Origin: Streptomyces marianii | GTDB taxonomy: Bacteria > Actinomycetota > Actinomycetes > Streptomycetales > Streptomycetaceae | Direction: 5' to 3' | DNA: 64,000 nucleotides | NCBI RefSeq assembly: GCF_005795905.1 | Contig: NZ_VAWE01000001.1 | Location: 930,001-994,000 of the forward strand | In this document: one piece after another, positions 38,103-46,800 of the stretch | Layout: every line of letters starts with the position of its first letter | Numbering within the stretch: the first letter of the stretch is position 1 | Notes under the pieces: generated by a model | Database searches by the model: none | Seen by the model: the letters and a program-made list of their open reading frames with translations, nothing else | Told to the model about the DNA's origin: nothing | Made by a program: the position numbers and the translations under genes

Positions 38103-38976
38103 TTCCCTTCCATCGCCACGGCGGCGCCCCGGCCCGGCCGCGCAAGCAGTCAATGCGGTATTGCGCCTCGCGCCGCCACTCCGGGCGGCTGGCAGCGTGC
38201 TGCGCGGCAAATGTCGTCATACGCAACTCGCGTGCGCCAGCGAGGAGTTCGTACCCTTCCCACTCCGTGACGTCAACGCCGTAGGTCTCGCAGAACACGG
38301 CGTACTCCTCGCCAGACACCGCGCCGGTCGTCGTGAGCTTCACTGCGGTCGACACGAGATCCCACTCCGGCGGGCCAAACGAAGCGCGCTCGAAGTCCAT
38401 CAACACCGGGCCGGCCTCGGTGCGCGCCACGTTACCGACCCATGCATCCCCGTGGACTACACACTCCGGCAGGCCCTTCGGCCTCGAAGCCCATTGCCGC
38501 TTGAGATCTTCAAGCCTGCTGCTCAGCCACTGCCGGTCGTCGTCAGAAGTTGTGCTCGCTGCGTCGATGCGCTCAACCAGCCGGACGAACGGGTCCAGCT
38601 CACCCAGCGGCAGGTCTGGTTTCGGCAGGGCGTGCAGTTGCTTAAGGAGCACGACGACGTCGGTGACGGTACCGATTTCGTGTGGCGGCAGCTCTTGCCA
38701 GAACGTTACCGGGTGCCCGCTAGCTGATACCGGCTGGCGCAGGTCGAGGGCACGTACAGCGGGCACGCGCTTGGCTGCCAGCCAGCGGGCGACCTGAACC
38801 TCGCGCGTTGCGGCGGCAGACTGGCCGGGCCGAGCGATACGGACCACCATCCCCCCGGGCAGACGCCATATAGCGTTCTCAGCGATCCGTATCGGTTGGG
38901 CGTTGGTCGCGTCGAGGCCGGCGGCGAGGCACGCCTCCTCAAGTACGGCTTGGGTGGGCGTGGGCGAAGTGGTCAC
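38095..38976 (-). CDS. Aminoglycoside phosphotransferase-fold kinase
   Basis: This 293-residue APH/choline-kinase-like protein starts at a GTG at 38976 that overlaps the upstream regulator stop (GTGA). Motifs: an N-lobe with GGMVVRIARPG, the catalytic loop CVVHGDAWVGNVARTEAGP (HGD...N) and VLMDFERASFGPPEWDL (metal-binding Asp). It would transfer phosphate from ATP to a small-molecule hydroxyl. The target is unknown; it could be an antibiotic, nucleoside or sugar. It forms an operon with the helix-turn-helix/TPR gene, a pairing common in Streptomyces. Confidence 0.85.
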   Translation of the reverse strand: MTTSPTPTQAVLEEACLAAGLDATNAQPIRIAENAIWRLPGGMVVRIARPGQSAAATREVQVARWLAAKRVPAVRALDLRQPVSASGHPVTFWQELPPHEIGTVTDVVVLLKQLHALPKPDLPLGELDPFVRLVERIDAASTTSDDDRQWLSSRLEDLKRQWASRPKGLPECVVHGDAWVGNVARTEAGPVLMDFERASFGPPEWDLVSTAVKLTTTGAVSGEEYAVFCETYGVDVTEWEGYELLAGARELRMTTFAAQHAASRPEWRREAQYRIDCLRGRAGAPPWRWKGIM

Positions 38977-40376
38977 GCCTGCACCGTAGCCGCGATGCGC
39001 TCGCGCAGGTCGCTGGCCTCGGGGAGGTTCCGGTGCCGGCCTGCGAACCGGGCGAGTTCCCGCAGGTCCTCGGCGGCCCGGCAGGAGGTCAGCCTTCCGA
39101 CGTCGTCCAGCGCTCGGTGGCCGAGCACGACCGCGTGCCGCGGATCGTCGCCCTTGGCCATGACCAGGGAAGCGAGTTTTGTCTCGGAGATGGCGCGCGA
39201 GCGGGCGAAGGCGTTGCTGTGGCCTTTCACCGCGATTTCGAAGCGGCGGGCCGCCTGCCCGGGGTCCTGGTCCGCGTGGACCGCGAGATCGAACAGCGCG
39301 TGGGCGGTGTCGCCGTGGTGCTGGGCGTAGTCGTAGTAGGCCATCCACGGCGGATCCTGTGCCGGATCGGACTGTTCGAACGCGGCGTCGGCTTCTCCGA
39401 CCGCGCGCAGGGTGTTGGCTACGTCGCGCATCTTGCCGAAGGCGCGGGCGCGTGCGGTGTGCAACATGGCACGCTCGGTCGCGGTAAGTCGGTCGGAGCG
39501 CACCAGACCCTTCTCTGCGTGGGTTAGGCCAGTATCCGGATCTCCGACCCAGATTTCCTGCCGGGCCATGAACGAGTACGTCTTGGCGCGCAGGTGCCAC
39601 TCCCCGGCTTCCTCCGCGCACTCAGCGGCTAGCCGGAAGCTGACTCGGGCATCATCGTGGGCGTACGCGTCGAACTGCGAGGCGCCGACGACAATCCCTA
39701 ACCGGGCTACAGAGGCTAGGAGTTCAGCCCGCAGGGGCTCGGGGCAGGGCACCGGCAGCAGCGAGGCGCCCCACATGATGGCACCGCGGGCGAGTTCGCG
39801 CACCGCGCCGCCGCCTCCGTACTCGTTGTCCTGGCGATGGATGACATCGGCCAGCGACTCCAGCTGCCCGATCTCTCGCGGGCGGATCTGAGTCGGGATC
39901 TCCCGGGGGGCGGCTGGGGTCACGAGGTGGACGAGGTCTATGGGGGCGATGGCGGCAAGGCCGCTCGTAGCGAGGAAGGCGCGACGGTCCACAGAGGCAG
40001 GGCTCCCGCTTGGAGGTGTTGTACTACCTCTGCCCAGGATGCGGCCTTCAGGGATCTGAACCGACGCCTCCGCCCTGCCAGGGGGCGCACTTTCCGTTTC
40101 GGGGCCGGGTTTTTCCGTTTGCCCGAACACCATCCCCCACGCCCGGGTAAGGACTCCACCCGTCTGCAAGACCTCGTCCAAGCGCTCAGCCAAGTCCTTC
40201 GAGCAGGTAGCAGTCCCCTTCTCGATCTTCTCAATGAGTGAACCGCTGACCTGCACTTTCGTACCCAACTCAGCGTGCGTGAGAGGGCCACGCTTCTTGC
40301 GCCAGGTCCGCAGTTCATGACCGAACCAGTCACGCGGAGACGCGTCCGGAGTCAACTGCTTCTCGGGTCTTGGCAT
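38973..40376 (-). CDS. XRE-type helix-turn-helix regulator with TPR-like region
   Basis: This 467-residue protein has an N-terminal Cro/C1-type helix-turn-helix (residues about 17-70: DWFGHELRTWRKKRG, then HAELGTKVQVSGSLIEKIEK). A linker with a twin-Arg-like RRAFLATSGLAAIAP segment follows, then a long helical repeat region (residues about 170-460). Such proteins act as cytoplasmic regulators, with the repeat region binding partners or peptides. It shares an operon with the kinase at 38095 and is divergent from the ATPase gene at 40535. The bases between 40377 and 40534 should hold both promoters. Confidence 0.82.
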   Translation of the reverse strand: MPRPEKQLTPDASPRDWFGHELRTWRKKRGPLTHAELGTKVQVSGSLIEKIEKGTATCSKDLAERLDEVLQTGGVLTRAWGMVFGQTEKPGPETESAPPGRAEASVQIPEGRILGRGSTTPPSGSPASVDRRAFLATSGLAAIAPIDLVHLVTPAAPREIPTQIRPREIGQLESLADVIHRQDNEYGGGGAVRELARGAIMWGASLLPVPCPEPLRAELLASVARLGIVVGASQFDAYAHDDARVSFRLAAECAEEAGEWHLRAKTYSFMARQEIWVGDPDTGLTHAEKGLVRSDRLTATERAMLHTARARAFGKMRDVANTLRAVGEADAAFEQSDPAQDPPWMAYYDYAQHHGDTAHALFDLAVHADQDPGQAARRFEIAVKGHSNAFARSRAISETKLASLVMAKGDDPRHAVVLGHRALDDVGRLTSCRAAEDLRELARFAGRHRNLPEASDLRERIAATVQA

Positions 40377-40534
40377 GGGCTGTTCCTCGCTCGCGAAACG
40401 GAATCTCGAGGTTTCCGAATCAAGATCTGCACGCAGTTCTGTCGGCCTGGCTCAATGGTTGCTCACGGCCGCCACCCCAGTACACACCGCATCCGGCGCC
40501 GGTTGGAGAGATTTCGTCGAACGAGGGACTCCCC

Positions 40535-40996
40535 GTGAAGGCAGACCTGATGGAGGCGCAACCGCCCGTTACGGACGGCACAAGCGCTGCGGTCCGAACG
40601 CGTTCCGGAGCATGCGAAATCGACGTCGCGCTGACAGCCGCTGCCGTCTCGGGCGTGCGTGACCTCGTCAGTGCGTGCCTACGTCTGTGGGGCCTTACCG
40701 AACTCGACTGGCGGGTCACTCTCGCTGCATCCGAGCTACTGACGAACGCCTTCCAGCACGCCCGCAAGGAGGACGAGTCCTCGGTTCCAGTGAAGGTCGT
40801 CCTCACCCGCACCCCCGACGGGGTCTTCCTGTGCGTCAGTGACCCGCACCCCTGGCTCCCAGTCCCCGTCTTGGCCGACGACAACGACGAGGGCGGTCGC
40901 GGTCTGATGCTGATCAAGAAGCTCAGCGACAGATGCGGCTGCTCGTCCACTGCGCACGGCAAAGACGTTTGGGCCACGATTCTGCACTCCGCGTAG
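40535..40996 (+). CDS. GHKL ATP-binding protein (anti-sigma/RsbW-like)
   Basis: This 153-residue protein starts at a GTG at 40535 behind GAGGGA; an ATG at 40550 is an alternative. The HATPase_c fold is seen in SELLTNAFQHARK (N box), VCVSDPHPWLP-like (G1 region) and EGGRGLMLIKKLSDRCGC (G2). Streptomyces genomes encode many such small ATPases, thought to bind anti-sigma antagonists or SpoIIE-type phosphatases. Here it stands beside helix-turn-helix/TPR regulators, a frequent grouping. Confidence 0.82.
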   Translation: MKADLMEAQPPVTDGTSAAVRTRSGACEIDVALTAAAVSGVRDLVSACLRLWGLTELDWRVTLAASELLTNAFQHARKEDESSVPVKVVLTRTPDGVFLCVSDPHPWLPVPVLADDNDEGGRGLMLIKKLSDRCGCSSTAHGKDVWATILHSA

Positions 40997-41040
40997 TCGC
41001 AACCTCCCTGCCTCTGACGAGACCCGAAAGGACCACCACC

Positions 41041-41244
41041 ATGTGCAGGCACTCGCCGCCATTCCTCAGGGCCGACGCGAAGGCCGACGGCGGTCCATCG
41101 TCAGCGACGCTGAGCTCGGAAGACTCGAAAGCAGCTTCAGGTGGGGGCACGGCCCTCGCGCGAAACCTCTTTTGGGAGGGAGACGTTAGCGAGGACGCTC
41201 GTACTTCCTGGTCTACCTTCCGCATCCCCGCGGGCAGGGCGTGA
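41041..41244 (+). CDS. Small hypothetical protein
   Basis: The 67-residue frame starts at an ATG preceded by GAAAGGACCACC and follows the ATPase gene by 44 bases. The product has two Cys/His residues near the N-terminus (MCRH), a Ser/Gly-rich middle and a more hydrophobic end. No domain is recognisable. The ribosome-binding site favours a real gene, but codon bias is only moderate. Confidence 0.35.
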   Translation: MCRHSPPFLRADAKADGGPSSATLSSEDSKAASGGGTALARNLFWEGDVSEDARTSWSTFRIPAGRA

Positions 41245-41276
41245 TGTACGCCCGCAGGGGCTCCAGCGTCGTGGAG

Positions 41277-41774
41277 TTACGGCAAGCCTGCATCCGGGCG
41301 CTCCGCTGCGTCGCGCCAGTAGTCGGCGAGCATCTCACCCGGCCAGGCCGGCTGGCGGACGGTGCCTCGGGGCCCCATCTTCTGGAAATACGGGGCGAGG
41401 TCCACAACCGGTGTCCCGTCGACCGCGTCGAGGTCCGTCACCCGAAGGTCCCGGCCTTCCACACCCAGCAGCCGCGGGTAGCTGACAGCCAGTTGGTTCG
41501 GGCGCCGGTGGTTGCGGTGGACGAAGGTTCCAGTCGCCGGCCACTGCGAATTGCCCCGGGGGCTACGGGCGTGGAGCTGGACGTCTTCCAGCTGCGCCAG
41601 GTGGAAGCGCCACGTCACCGTCAAGTGGGAAAATTCGTCGATACCCTGGAGAGTTTCGAGGGGGTATGCCTCGTTGAGCCGGATGACCGACTCGACCCCG
41701 CCCTGGTAGTCGTCCTGAACGCGGGTGTGGCCGCCAACGACCGTTGCGACCGCTTCGACCTCGTACGTCGTCAC
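41277..41774 (-). CDS. TrmO-like tRNA methyltransferase
   Basis: This 165-residue protein is of the TsaA/TrmO (UPF0066) family. It shows LQGIDEFSHLTVTWRFH, RGNSQWPATGTFVHRNHRRP with the substrate-binding loop, and AVDGTPVVDLAPYF, the usual DIKPY position. TrmO uses S-adenosylmethionine to methylate t6A37 in tRNA-Thr; actinomycete relatives may act on other substrates. The ATG at 41774 fits the family length. It converges with the plus-strand small gene and lies downstream of the regulator at 41847 on the same strand. Confidence 0.82.
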   Translation of the reverse strand: MTTYEVEAVATVVGGHTRVQDDYQGGVESVIRLNEAYPLETLQGIDEFSHLTVTWRFHLAQLEDVQLHARSPRGNSQWPATGTFVHRNHRRPNQLAVSYPRLLGVEGRDLRVTDLDAVDGTPVVDLAPYFQKMGPRGTVRQPAWPGEMLADYWRDAAERPDAGLP

Positions 41775-41846
41775 CGGTACTGGTTCCTCTCCTCAGGCGA
41801 TGCTGGTCTGCGGGCTACCGTGGGGCATCGAGCGTCCGCGTCGCGA

Positions 41847-43235
41847 TCAGCCTATGGCCCGGAGCAGGCCGCGTGCCCGGCTGTCCAGCTCGGTGACATG
41901 GCGGCCTCCGCGTTGCCGGACGGGCGAGAGGTCGCTCTGGATGCGGACGATGACGTCACGAGTCCGGCCGGACTGGACGCCCGTCATGGCGTCGAGTGCT
42001 TCGTTCCAGGTTGCGCACGCCTCGTCGAGATTTCCCCTCAGCACCTGGACGGCGCCAAGATAGCCGAGCGTCACGCTGTGGGTGCGGGCGAACTGCTGAC
42101 GCCGACGCGTGGCCACACTCCGCTTGAAGTGGATCTCCGCGTCGAGGGGCTGACCTATGTCGCGCAGAGCGCAGGCCGTCTCGTGGGCGAGGGAGGCTTC
42201 CTGGAAGAAGCCGACGCGGGCAGGCGCTTCGTTGGCGTCGGCGCGGGCGAGATCCCGCTCCGCACGGCTGATGGCCGCCAGCGTGCCAGCGCGGTCGTTG
42301 TCGGCCGCGAGTGCACGGGCGTGGACGATCGCCAGCAGCGCCTTCTCGCGATGGCTGGCCTTGCCGTAGCGGTCTCGGGACATCGAGGCGTCGGCCAGGG
42401 CGAGCGCCCTGCGTGGGTGCCCGAGGTCGACGGCCTGGTGGGCGAGGGCGCGCAGGACGTGGCCGCCGAGCGGTCCGTCTCCGGCTTCCGCCGCGATCCG
42501 TGCGGCGATGGTGAGGTAGCGCTGGGCGGTTCGGTGTTCGCCGGCATCGAAGGCCATCCAGCCGGCGAGGTACGTCATCTCCGCGACCGCGGAGTACGTG
42601 TCGCCGCGGAGCTGATCTGTACGGAATCGGCCGCCGAGCAGCGGCACCGCCTCGTCGAGCAGGTGGCTGGCGAGGGCCTTGCGGCCGGATGCACCACCTC
42701 GCTGCTGGTCGCGCGCGGAGTAGTAGACCGTGAGGTCGCGGACGTCGTCGACGTCGGCCTGGGTCACCGAGCGCGAGGAGGCCGGTCGGCGGCTCGCCGC
42801 TGCGGCGGGGGCAGCTGCCCACCACGACGTGGTAGGCAGGGCGAGGCCGGCGGCGGAGTACGCGGCGGTGGCCAGCAGCTTGCGTCGGTGCATGTCGAGA
42901 TCGTCGCTTCCCAGCTCGGCCAGTGCAGTCAGAGGGTCGACGCTCCAGTCGGATCCGGTGTCGGTCGTGCCTGTCGGCTCTTCTTCCAGCCCCAGGTCGG
43001 CCAGGGTGAGGCGGCGGCCGAGCTTGCGGGACAGCGTCTCTCGCAGGATATGCGGCGCTCTGCCGCTTGGCTTCGTGCCGAGCACCCACATGGAGATGTG
43101 CGAGCGGGAGATCGCCTCCAGCTCCCGCACTCCGCACTCCGCGGCCACGCGGGCAACAGCGGCGGCGGCTTGCGGCTGGGACCAGCCTGCTTCGCGCAGG
43201 AGTGCGGCGAGGGCGACGTTGCGTTCACGGGCCAT
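41847..43235 (-). CDS. Helix-turn-helix regulator with TPR-like repeats
   Basis: This 462-residue protein starts at the ATG at 43235 with a GAGGGGGC site; the longer frame upstream is less coding-like. The N-terminal region (residues about 1-80) is a helix-turn-helix: ALLREAGWSQPQAAAAVARV and SRSHISMWVLGTKPSG. A linker and hydrophobic Ala segment lead to TPR-like helical repeats from residue about 150 to the end. It is divergent from the long plus-strand operon that starts at 43426, making it the obvious candidate local regulator of that operon. That link is inferred from position only. Confidence 0.82.
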   Translation of the reverse strand: MARERNVALAALLREAGWSQPQAAAAVARVAAECGVRELEAISRSHISMWVLGTKPSGRAPHILRETLSRKLGRRLTLADLGLEEEPTGTTDTGSDWSVDPLTALAELGSDDLDMHRRKLLATAAYSAAGLALPTTSWWAAAPAAAASRRPASSRSVTQADVDDVRDLTVYYSARDQQRGGASGRKALASHLLDEAVPLLGGRFRTDQLRGDTYSAVAEMTYLAGWMAFDAGEHRTAQRYLTIAARIAAEAGDGPLGGHVLRALAHQAVDLGHPRRALALADASMSRDRYGKASHREKALLAIVHARALAADNDRAGTLAAISRAERDLARADANEAPARVGFFQEASLAHETACALRDIGQPLDAEIHFKRSVATRRRQQFARTHSVTLGYLGAVQVLRGNLDEACATWNEALDAMTGVQSGRTRDVIVRIQSDLSPVRQRGGRHVTELDSRARGLLRAIG

Positions 43236-43425
43236 GGACTGCCCCCTCGGTTCCGAAATGATCTTTGGCGCCTTTGGCGGCCTTCCCGTCCGCGCAGGCA
43301 TACCCCTCGGACGGGATTCACGGTTCGCTCAACGTAGCTGCCAGATCACTCACTTCGCACGCCAGCCGTCGGCTCCGACCGGCGATCTCGGCTCACTTTG
43401 GCTTGATACGAACAGGAGTTGTGTC

Positions 43426-43923
43426 ATGCGCCTTTCGCTGGACCCTCGCCGAGGCGCCAGCCAGCTCGTGGGCGGGCGCGGGCGGGGAGCGCCCGTCACC
43501 GCGGCACCGACGCCGGAGCGCGATCACGTGGTGGCCGCGTCGGAGACGGTGACGCTCGTGCTGGGCGAGGATTCGCTGCTGCCCGAGAATGCGGCCGATG
43601 TGGAAGACCTAGTTCGCCTTCTGCGCGGCCACATCGCCCAGTTGGGCGCACGGACCGCTCCGGGGATTCCCGCCCTGCTGCGCGCGCAGCGGCTCTGCTC
43701 CGACAGCATCCCCGAGGACAACGTGCCGAGCCGGGTGTACCTGGTCAGGCTCGCCGAGGCCACCCAGGAGCTGATGGCCTACGTGGAACGCGTCGGGCCC
43801 GGGCCGATCAGTGTGAAGGGCGGGCGGCGTTGGCCGAGGCCGACGGTCAACATGGGGCGCGGAGCCGTCTTCGCCCTCGCCCTGGCCTGCTTGGTCTTCG
43901 CCACTTCGATGCCGCGGACATGA
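43426..43923 (+). CDS. DUF6415 family protein
   Basis: This 165-residue protein has an ATG at 43426 and AACAGGAG upstream. Its central part, VEDLVRLLRGHIAQLGARTA and YLVRLAEATQELMAYVE, matches Streptomyces DUF6415 proteins, found near conservons and regulators. The C-terminus ends with a hydrophobic segment (GAVFALALACLVFATSM) that may be a membrane anchor. It is the first gene of the long operon and overlaps the next by four bases. The function is unknown. Confidence 0.75.
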   Translation: MRLSLDPRRGASQLVGGRGRGAPVTAAPTPERDHVVAASETVTLVLGEDSLLPENAADVEDLVRLLRGHIAQLGARTAPGIPALLRAQRLCSDSIPEDNVPSRVYLVRLAEATQELMAYVERVGPGPISVKGGRRWPRPTVNMGRGAVFALALACLVFATSMPRT

Positions 43924-44174
43924 CCGTGACCGGTGCCGTCGTGATTGCTCTGGTCTTCGGGCCGACAGCCTGGCTGGTGCTTCGCGGCGAGCGCACCGCC
44001 GGCCCGGCTCGAGCCGGGGAGGACCTGCCGCCGCCCGGTAACGCTCCCGCTCACCCCAGTGACCACCGACCTGCCTTCTGCCCACCGTTCCCTGCCGCTG
44101 CAGCGGCCCCGATTCCACCCCGGACCCGCGGGGTTCACGGAGATCCACACGATGAAACGGCTTCCACGCATTGA
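43920..44174 (+). CDS. Small single-pass membrane protein
   Basis: The 84-residue product starts in an ATGA overlap with the DUF6415 gene. It has one hydrophobic segment (residues about 4-20: TGAVVIALVFGPTAWLVL), then a basic turn and a Pro/Ala-rich tail. The coupling supports expression. The tail beyond residue 40 is low-complexity and may be out of frame with an ancestral gene. The function is unknown. Confidence 0.45.
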   Translation: MTVTGAVVIALVFGPTAWLVLRGERTAGPARAGEDLPPPGNAPAHPSDHRPAFCPPFPAAAAAPIPPRTRGVHGDPHDETASTH

Positions 44175-44568
44175 GCAGTACGGCCTGATCAGCGACATGC
44201 AGACCAGCGCCCACGTCTGCGATGACGGTTCGATCGACTGGCTGTGCCTGCCCCGCTTCGACTCGCCGGCCCCGTTCGCGGCCCTGGTCGGTTCGGAGAG
44301 GCACAGGGCATGGCGCATAGCCCCCGCCGCCTACCAGGAGGGCGCCGCGGCGAGCGCCGAGTGGCGCCATGTCGGCGAGTCCCTCGTGCTGGAGACGGTG
44401 TGGACGACCTCCTCCGGCAGCGTGACGGTCACCGACTTCATGCCGCCGCGCAACGGAGCGCCGCAGTACAGCCACATCGGGGTCATCGGATCCGCGCTCC
44501 TGCTGCAGCGGCTCGGCGCGGGTGCGCTTGCGGCCGAGGCGGACGTCCTCGTGGCGGCGAGTGCCTGA
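44152..44568 (+). pseudogene. GH15/trehalase N-terminal fragment
   Basis: The 138-residue frame starts KRLPRIEQYGLISDMQTSAH and continues VCDDGSIDWLCLPRFDSPAP and VWTTSSGSVTVTDFMPPRNG. This is the N-terminal domain of GH15 glucoamylase/trehalase-like proteins, normally about 600 residues. After MPPRNGAPQ it passes into unrelated sequence and stops at 44568. Its stop overlaps the cvnA-type start (TGATG), so it may still drive coupled translation of the conservon. Confidence 0.65.
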
Positions 44569-46040
44569 TGAGCACGCTCGCCATCACGACCCTCGTCCTG
44601 CTCGCCCTCGCAGCCGTCGTCGCCGGAGCGGCAGCCTGGCTCACCCGTCGCCGCTGGCTCGCGGCACGACAGCAGGCACATCTCCTGGCCCGAGAACAGC
44701 GGGCCGCAGAGCAGGCCCTGGACCGGCTGGTCCACGAGGTGCTGCCGCAGATTCACAGGGCCGGCGGCCGGGTTGCTCCGCCGGTTCTGGCGCTGGAGCT
44801 GGCCGGCACCGCGGTCGGCGGGCGGCTTGAGCTCGTGGTCAAGGCCACCGTCGGACTCGCCCAGGCCATGGTGCGCGACATCCAGTACGCCGCGCACCAG
44901 GAGATCGAACAGGCCAAGAGGCGCGGAGCGGAGGAGCTGCGCCGTGTGCACACCGACGCGCAAGCGGAGATCGCCCGGGTGCAGGCGAACGCCGTACGGT
45001 CGACCGAGGCCGCGGTGCGCAGTGTGTCGTCGGCGCTGGTGGGCATGGCCGCTAGGACCAGCCGCAGGGTCAGCGAGGGGGTCCGGGAGCACCAGGACGA
45101 CGCCGCCTTCGAGACGCTGGCTGGGATCGACCGCACCGTCCAGCAGACGCTGCTGGTCGCGCAGGGCTGGACGGTCCTGGCCGGCGGCAAGCTGACCCGG
45201 CACTGGACCACCACGACTCTGACCGATGTGGTGCGGGCCGCGATGGGGTACGTCGAGGACTACCAGCGGGTGGCACCGCAGGAGCTGCCCCTCGCCGTGA
45301 AGACCCGTGTCGTTGGGCCCGTGGTGCACACCCTCACTCTCCTGCTGGACAACGCGCTGCGGTTCTCCCCGCCGCAGTCCCGGGTCCACGTCTCCTTCGA
45401 GCAGGGCCACCACGGGGTCACCGTCATCGTGGACGACAGCGGCCTGCAGATGACGCCGGAGCAGCTCGACGAGGCACGGGACGTCCTCACCGGCCAGCGC
45501 ACCGACGACATCACACAGCTCGGCGCCCTGCCCAAGACCGGCTTCCGGGTCGCCGCCGTCCTCGCTCGCGCCTACGGCTTCCGGGTCGATGTCCAGGCCC
45601 CCAACGCCCTGCTGGGCACCCGCGCGCTCCTCACCCTGCCCCAGGACCTCCTCACCACCGCGGCCGAGGCCGCACCCCCGCCCGCGCCGGCGCAGGCGCA
45701 GGCGCAGGCGGCTCACAGCGTCCCGCAGGGCGCGCTCGCCCCCGTCCCAGAGAGCCGTCTCGCACTGGCCCCGCCCGCGCCAGGACCGGAGCCCTTCCCG
45801 GCGCACCCGCCGGCAGAGGAGCGCCTCGCTGCGTTGGGCGCTACCGGGACGACGGCCAGCGGGCTGACACGGCGCCACCGGCGCGGCACCCCGGCGCCTG
45901 CTCCCGCCCGCCGCCCGGTCAACGCGGAGCCGGGACGCGCGAGCGTGATCGCCGCCTGGGCCCGCGGCACCCACGCGGCGCGCGCCGAACGTGACGCCGC
46001 CCCCTCCCCTACCCCTGACGAGCAAGGACACGAGGCATGA
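44568..46040 (+). CDS. cvnA: Conservon histidine kinase-like protein CvnA (second conservon)
   Basis: This 490-residue protein has a single N-terminal transmembrane segment (STLAITTLVLLALAAVVAGA) and a long coiled coil (residues about 30-190). The HATPase domain has LLLDNALRFSPPQSRV (N box) and VDDSGLQMTPEQL (G1). The end is Pro/Ala-rich. It lacks an obvious phospho-acceptor His domain, as other CvnA proteins do. It starts the second conservon. Compared with the first (9699), it is shorter and has one membrane helix rather than two. Confidence 0.88.
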   Translation: MSTLAITTLVLLALAAVVAGAAAWLTRRRWLAARQQAHLLAREQRAAEQALDRLVHEVLPQIHRAGGRVAPPVLALELAGTAVGGRLELVVKATVGLAQAMVRDIQYAAHQEIEQAKRRGAEELRRVHTDAQAEIARVQANAVRSTEAAVRSVSSALVGMAARTSRRVSEGVREHQDDAAFETLAGIDRTVQQTLLVAQGWTVLAGGKLTRHWTTTTLTDVVRAAMGYVEDYQRVAPQELPLAVKTRVVGPVVHTLTLLLDNALRFSPPQSRVHVSFEQGHHGVTVIVDDSGLQMTPEQLDEARDVLTGQRTDDITQLGALPKTGFRVAAVLARAYGFRVDVQAPNALLGTRALLTLPQDLLTTAAEAAPPPAPAQAQAQAAHSVPQGALAPVPESRLALAPPAPGPEPFPAHPPAEERLAALGATGTTASGLTRRHRRGTPAPAPARRPVNAEPGRASVIAAWARGTHAARAERDAAPSPTPDEQGHEA

Positions 46041-46447
46041 GCGAGAAGAACATCGGCTGGCTTCTGGAGCGCCTGGAGGAGACCGACGGCGTGGAGTACG
46101 CCGTACTCGTGGCGGCCGACGGCATGAGCCCGGACTACACGCCCCGACTCCCGCAGGAGCAGGCGGAGAAGATCGCCGCGATCACCTCGACGCTGTGGGC
46201 GGCGTCGCGGGCCTTCGACCGTGAGACCGGCGGCGGGGGCGTGCGCCAGTTCGTCATGGAGTCGGTCGGCCACATCTCCCTGCTCATCCCGGCCGGGGAG
46301 AACACGATGCTCGCCGTCCGCACGAGCAGCCCCAACGCCGACATCGGCGTGATCAGCGAGGCCGCCCTGCGGCTGGCGGGCAGCTTCGGCGACCAGCTGG
46401 GCGTCAAGACCCGGGTGACCAGCAGCGTGGAAGCACCGCCGGCATGA
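46037..46447 (+). CDS. cvnB: Conservon roadblock/LC7 protein CvnB
   Basis: This 136-residue roadblock/LC7 protein includes IGWLLERLEETDGVEYAVLV, AADGMSPDYTPRLP and VESVGHISLLIPAGENTMLA-like strands. It overlaps cvnA by the ATGA and cvnC by another ATGA, so all are translated together. It would be the GTPase-regulating partner of the CvnD at 46778. Confidence 0.88.
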   Translation: MSEKNIGWLLERLEETDGVEYAVLVAADGMSPDYTPRLPQEQAEKIAAITSTLWAASRAFDRETGGGGVRQFVMESVGHISLLIPAGENTMLAVRTSSPNADIGVISEAALRLAGSFGDQLGVKTRVTSSVEAPPA

Positions 46448-46800
46448 GCAGGCCGCGGCAGGATCCCGACCTGGTCAGGCCCTACGTCCGCACGGGCGGA
46501 CGTACCCGCCCCAGCACGGACGTGCGCCTGGAGAGCGTGGTCTTCGCCGCGACCGGCACCCACCCCGGACTTAACGCCGACGGACGCCGCCTGCTGGCCC
46601 TGTTCGCCGGCGCCCGCGGCGGCGGTCTGGCCGTCGCCGAGATCGCCTCCGAACTCGCCCTGCCGCCCTCGACCACCCGCATCCTCGTCGCCGACCTCAT
46701 CGGACTCGGACTGATGACCCTCGCCCAGGCCCAGGACGCCGACCGCCCGCCCGTCTCACTGATCGAAAGGGTCCTTCATGGCCTCCGCGCTCACGCCTGA
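46444..46800 (+). CDS. cvnC: Conservon DUF742 protein CvnC
   Basis: This 118-residue DUF742 protein has RPYVRTGGRTRPSTDVRLES near the N-terminus, a winged-helix part (VAEIASELALPPSTTRILVA) and the family end SLIERVLHGLRAHA. It overlaps cvnD by 23 bases. Confidence 0.88.
   Translation: MSRPRQDPDLVRPYVRTGGRTRPSTDVRLESVVFAATGTHPGLNADGRRLLALFAGARGGGLAVAEIASELALPPSTTRILVADLIGLGLMTLAQAQDADRPPVSLIERVLHGLRAHA

Noticed and set aside
41241..43337. 698-codon plus-strand frame opposite the helix-turn-helix/TPR regulator
   Set aside because: The minus strand encodes a coherent regulator with start site. The plus frame is Arg/Gly-rich shadow.
43236..43425. A sigma-70 type promoter for the long operon
   Set aside because: A promoter must be here, but I could not find a convincing -35/-10 pair with proper spacing, so I did not list a site.
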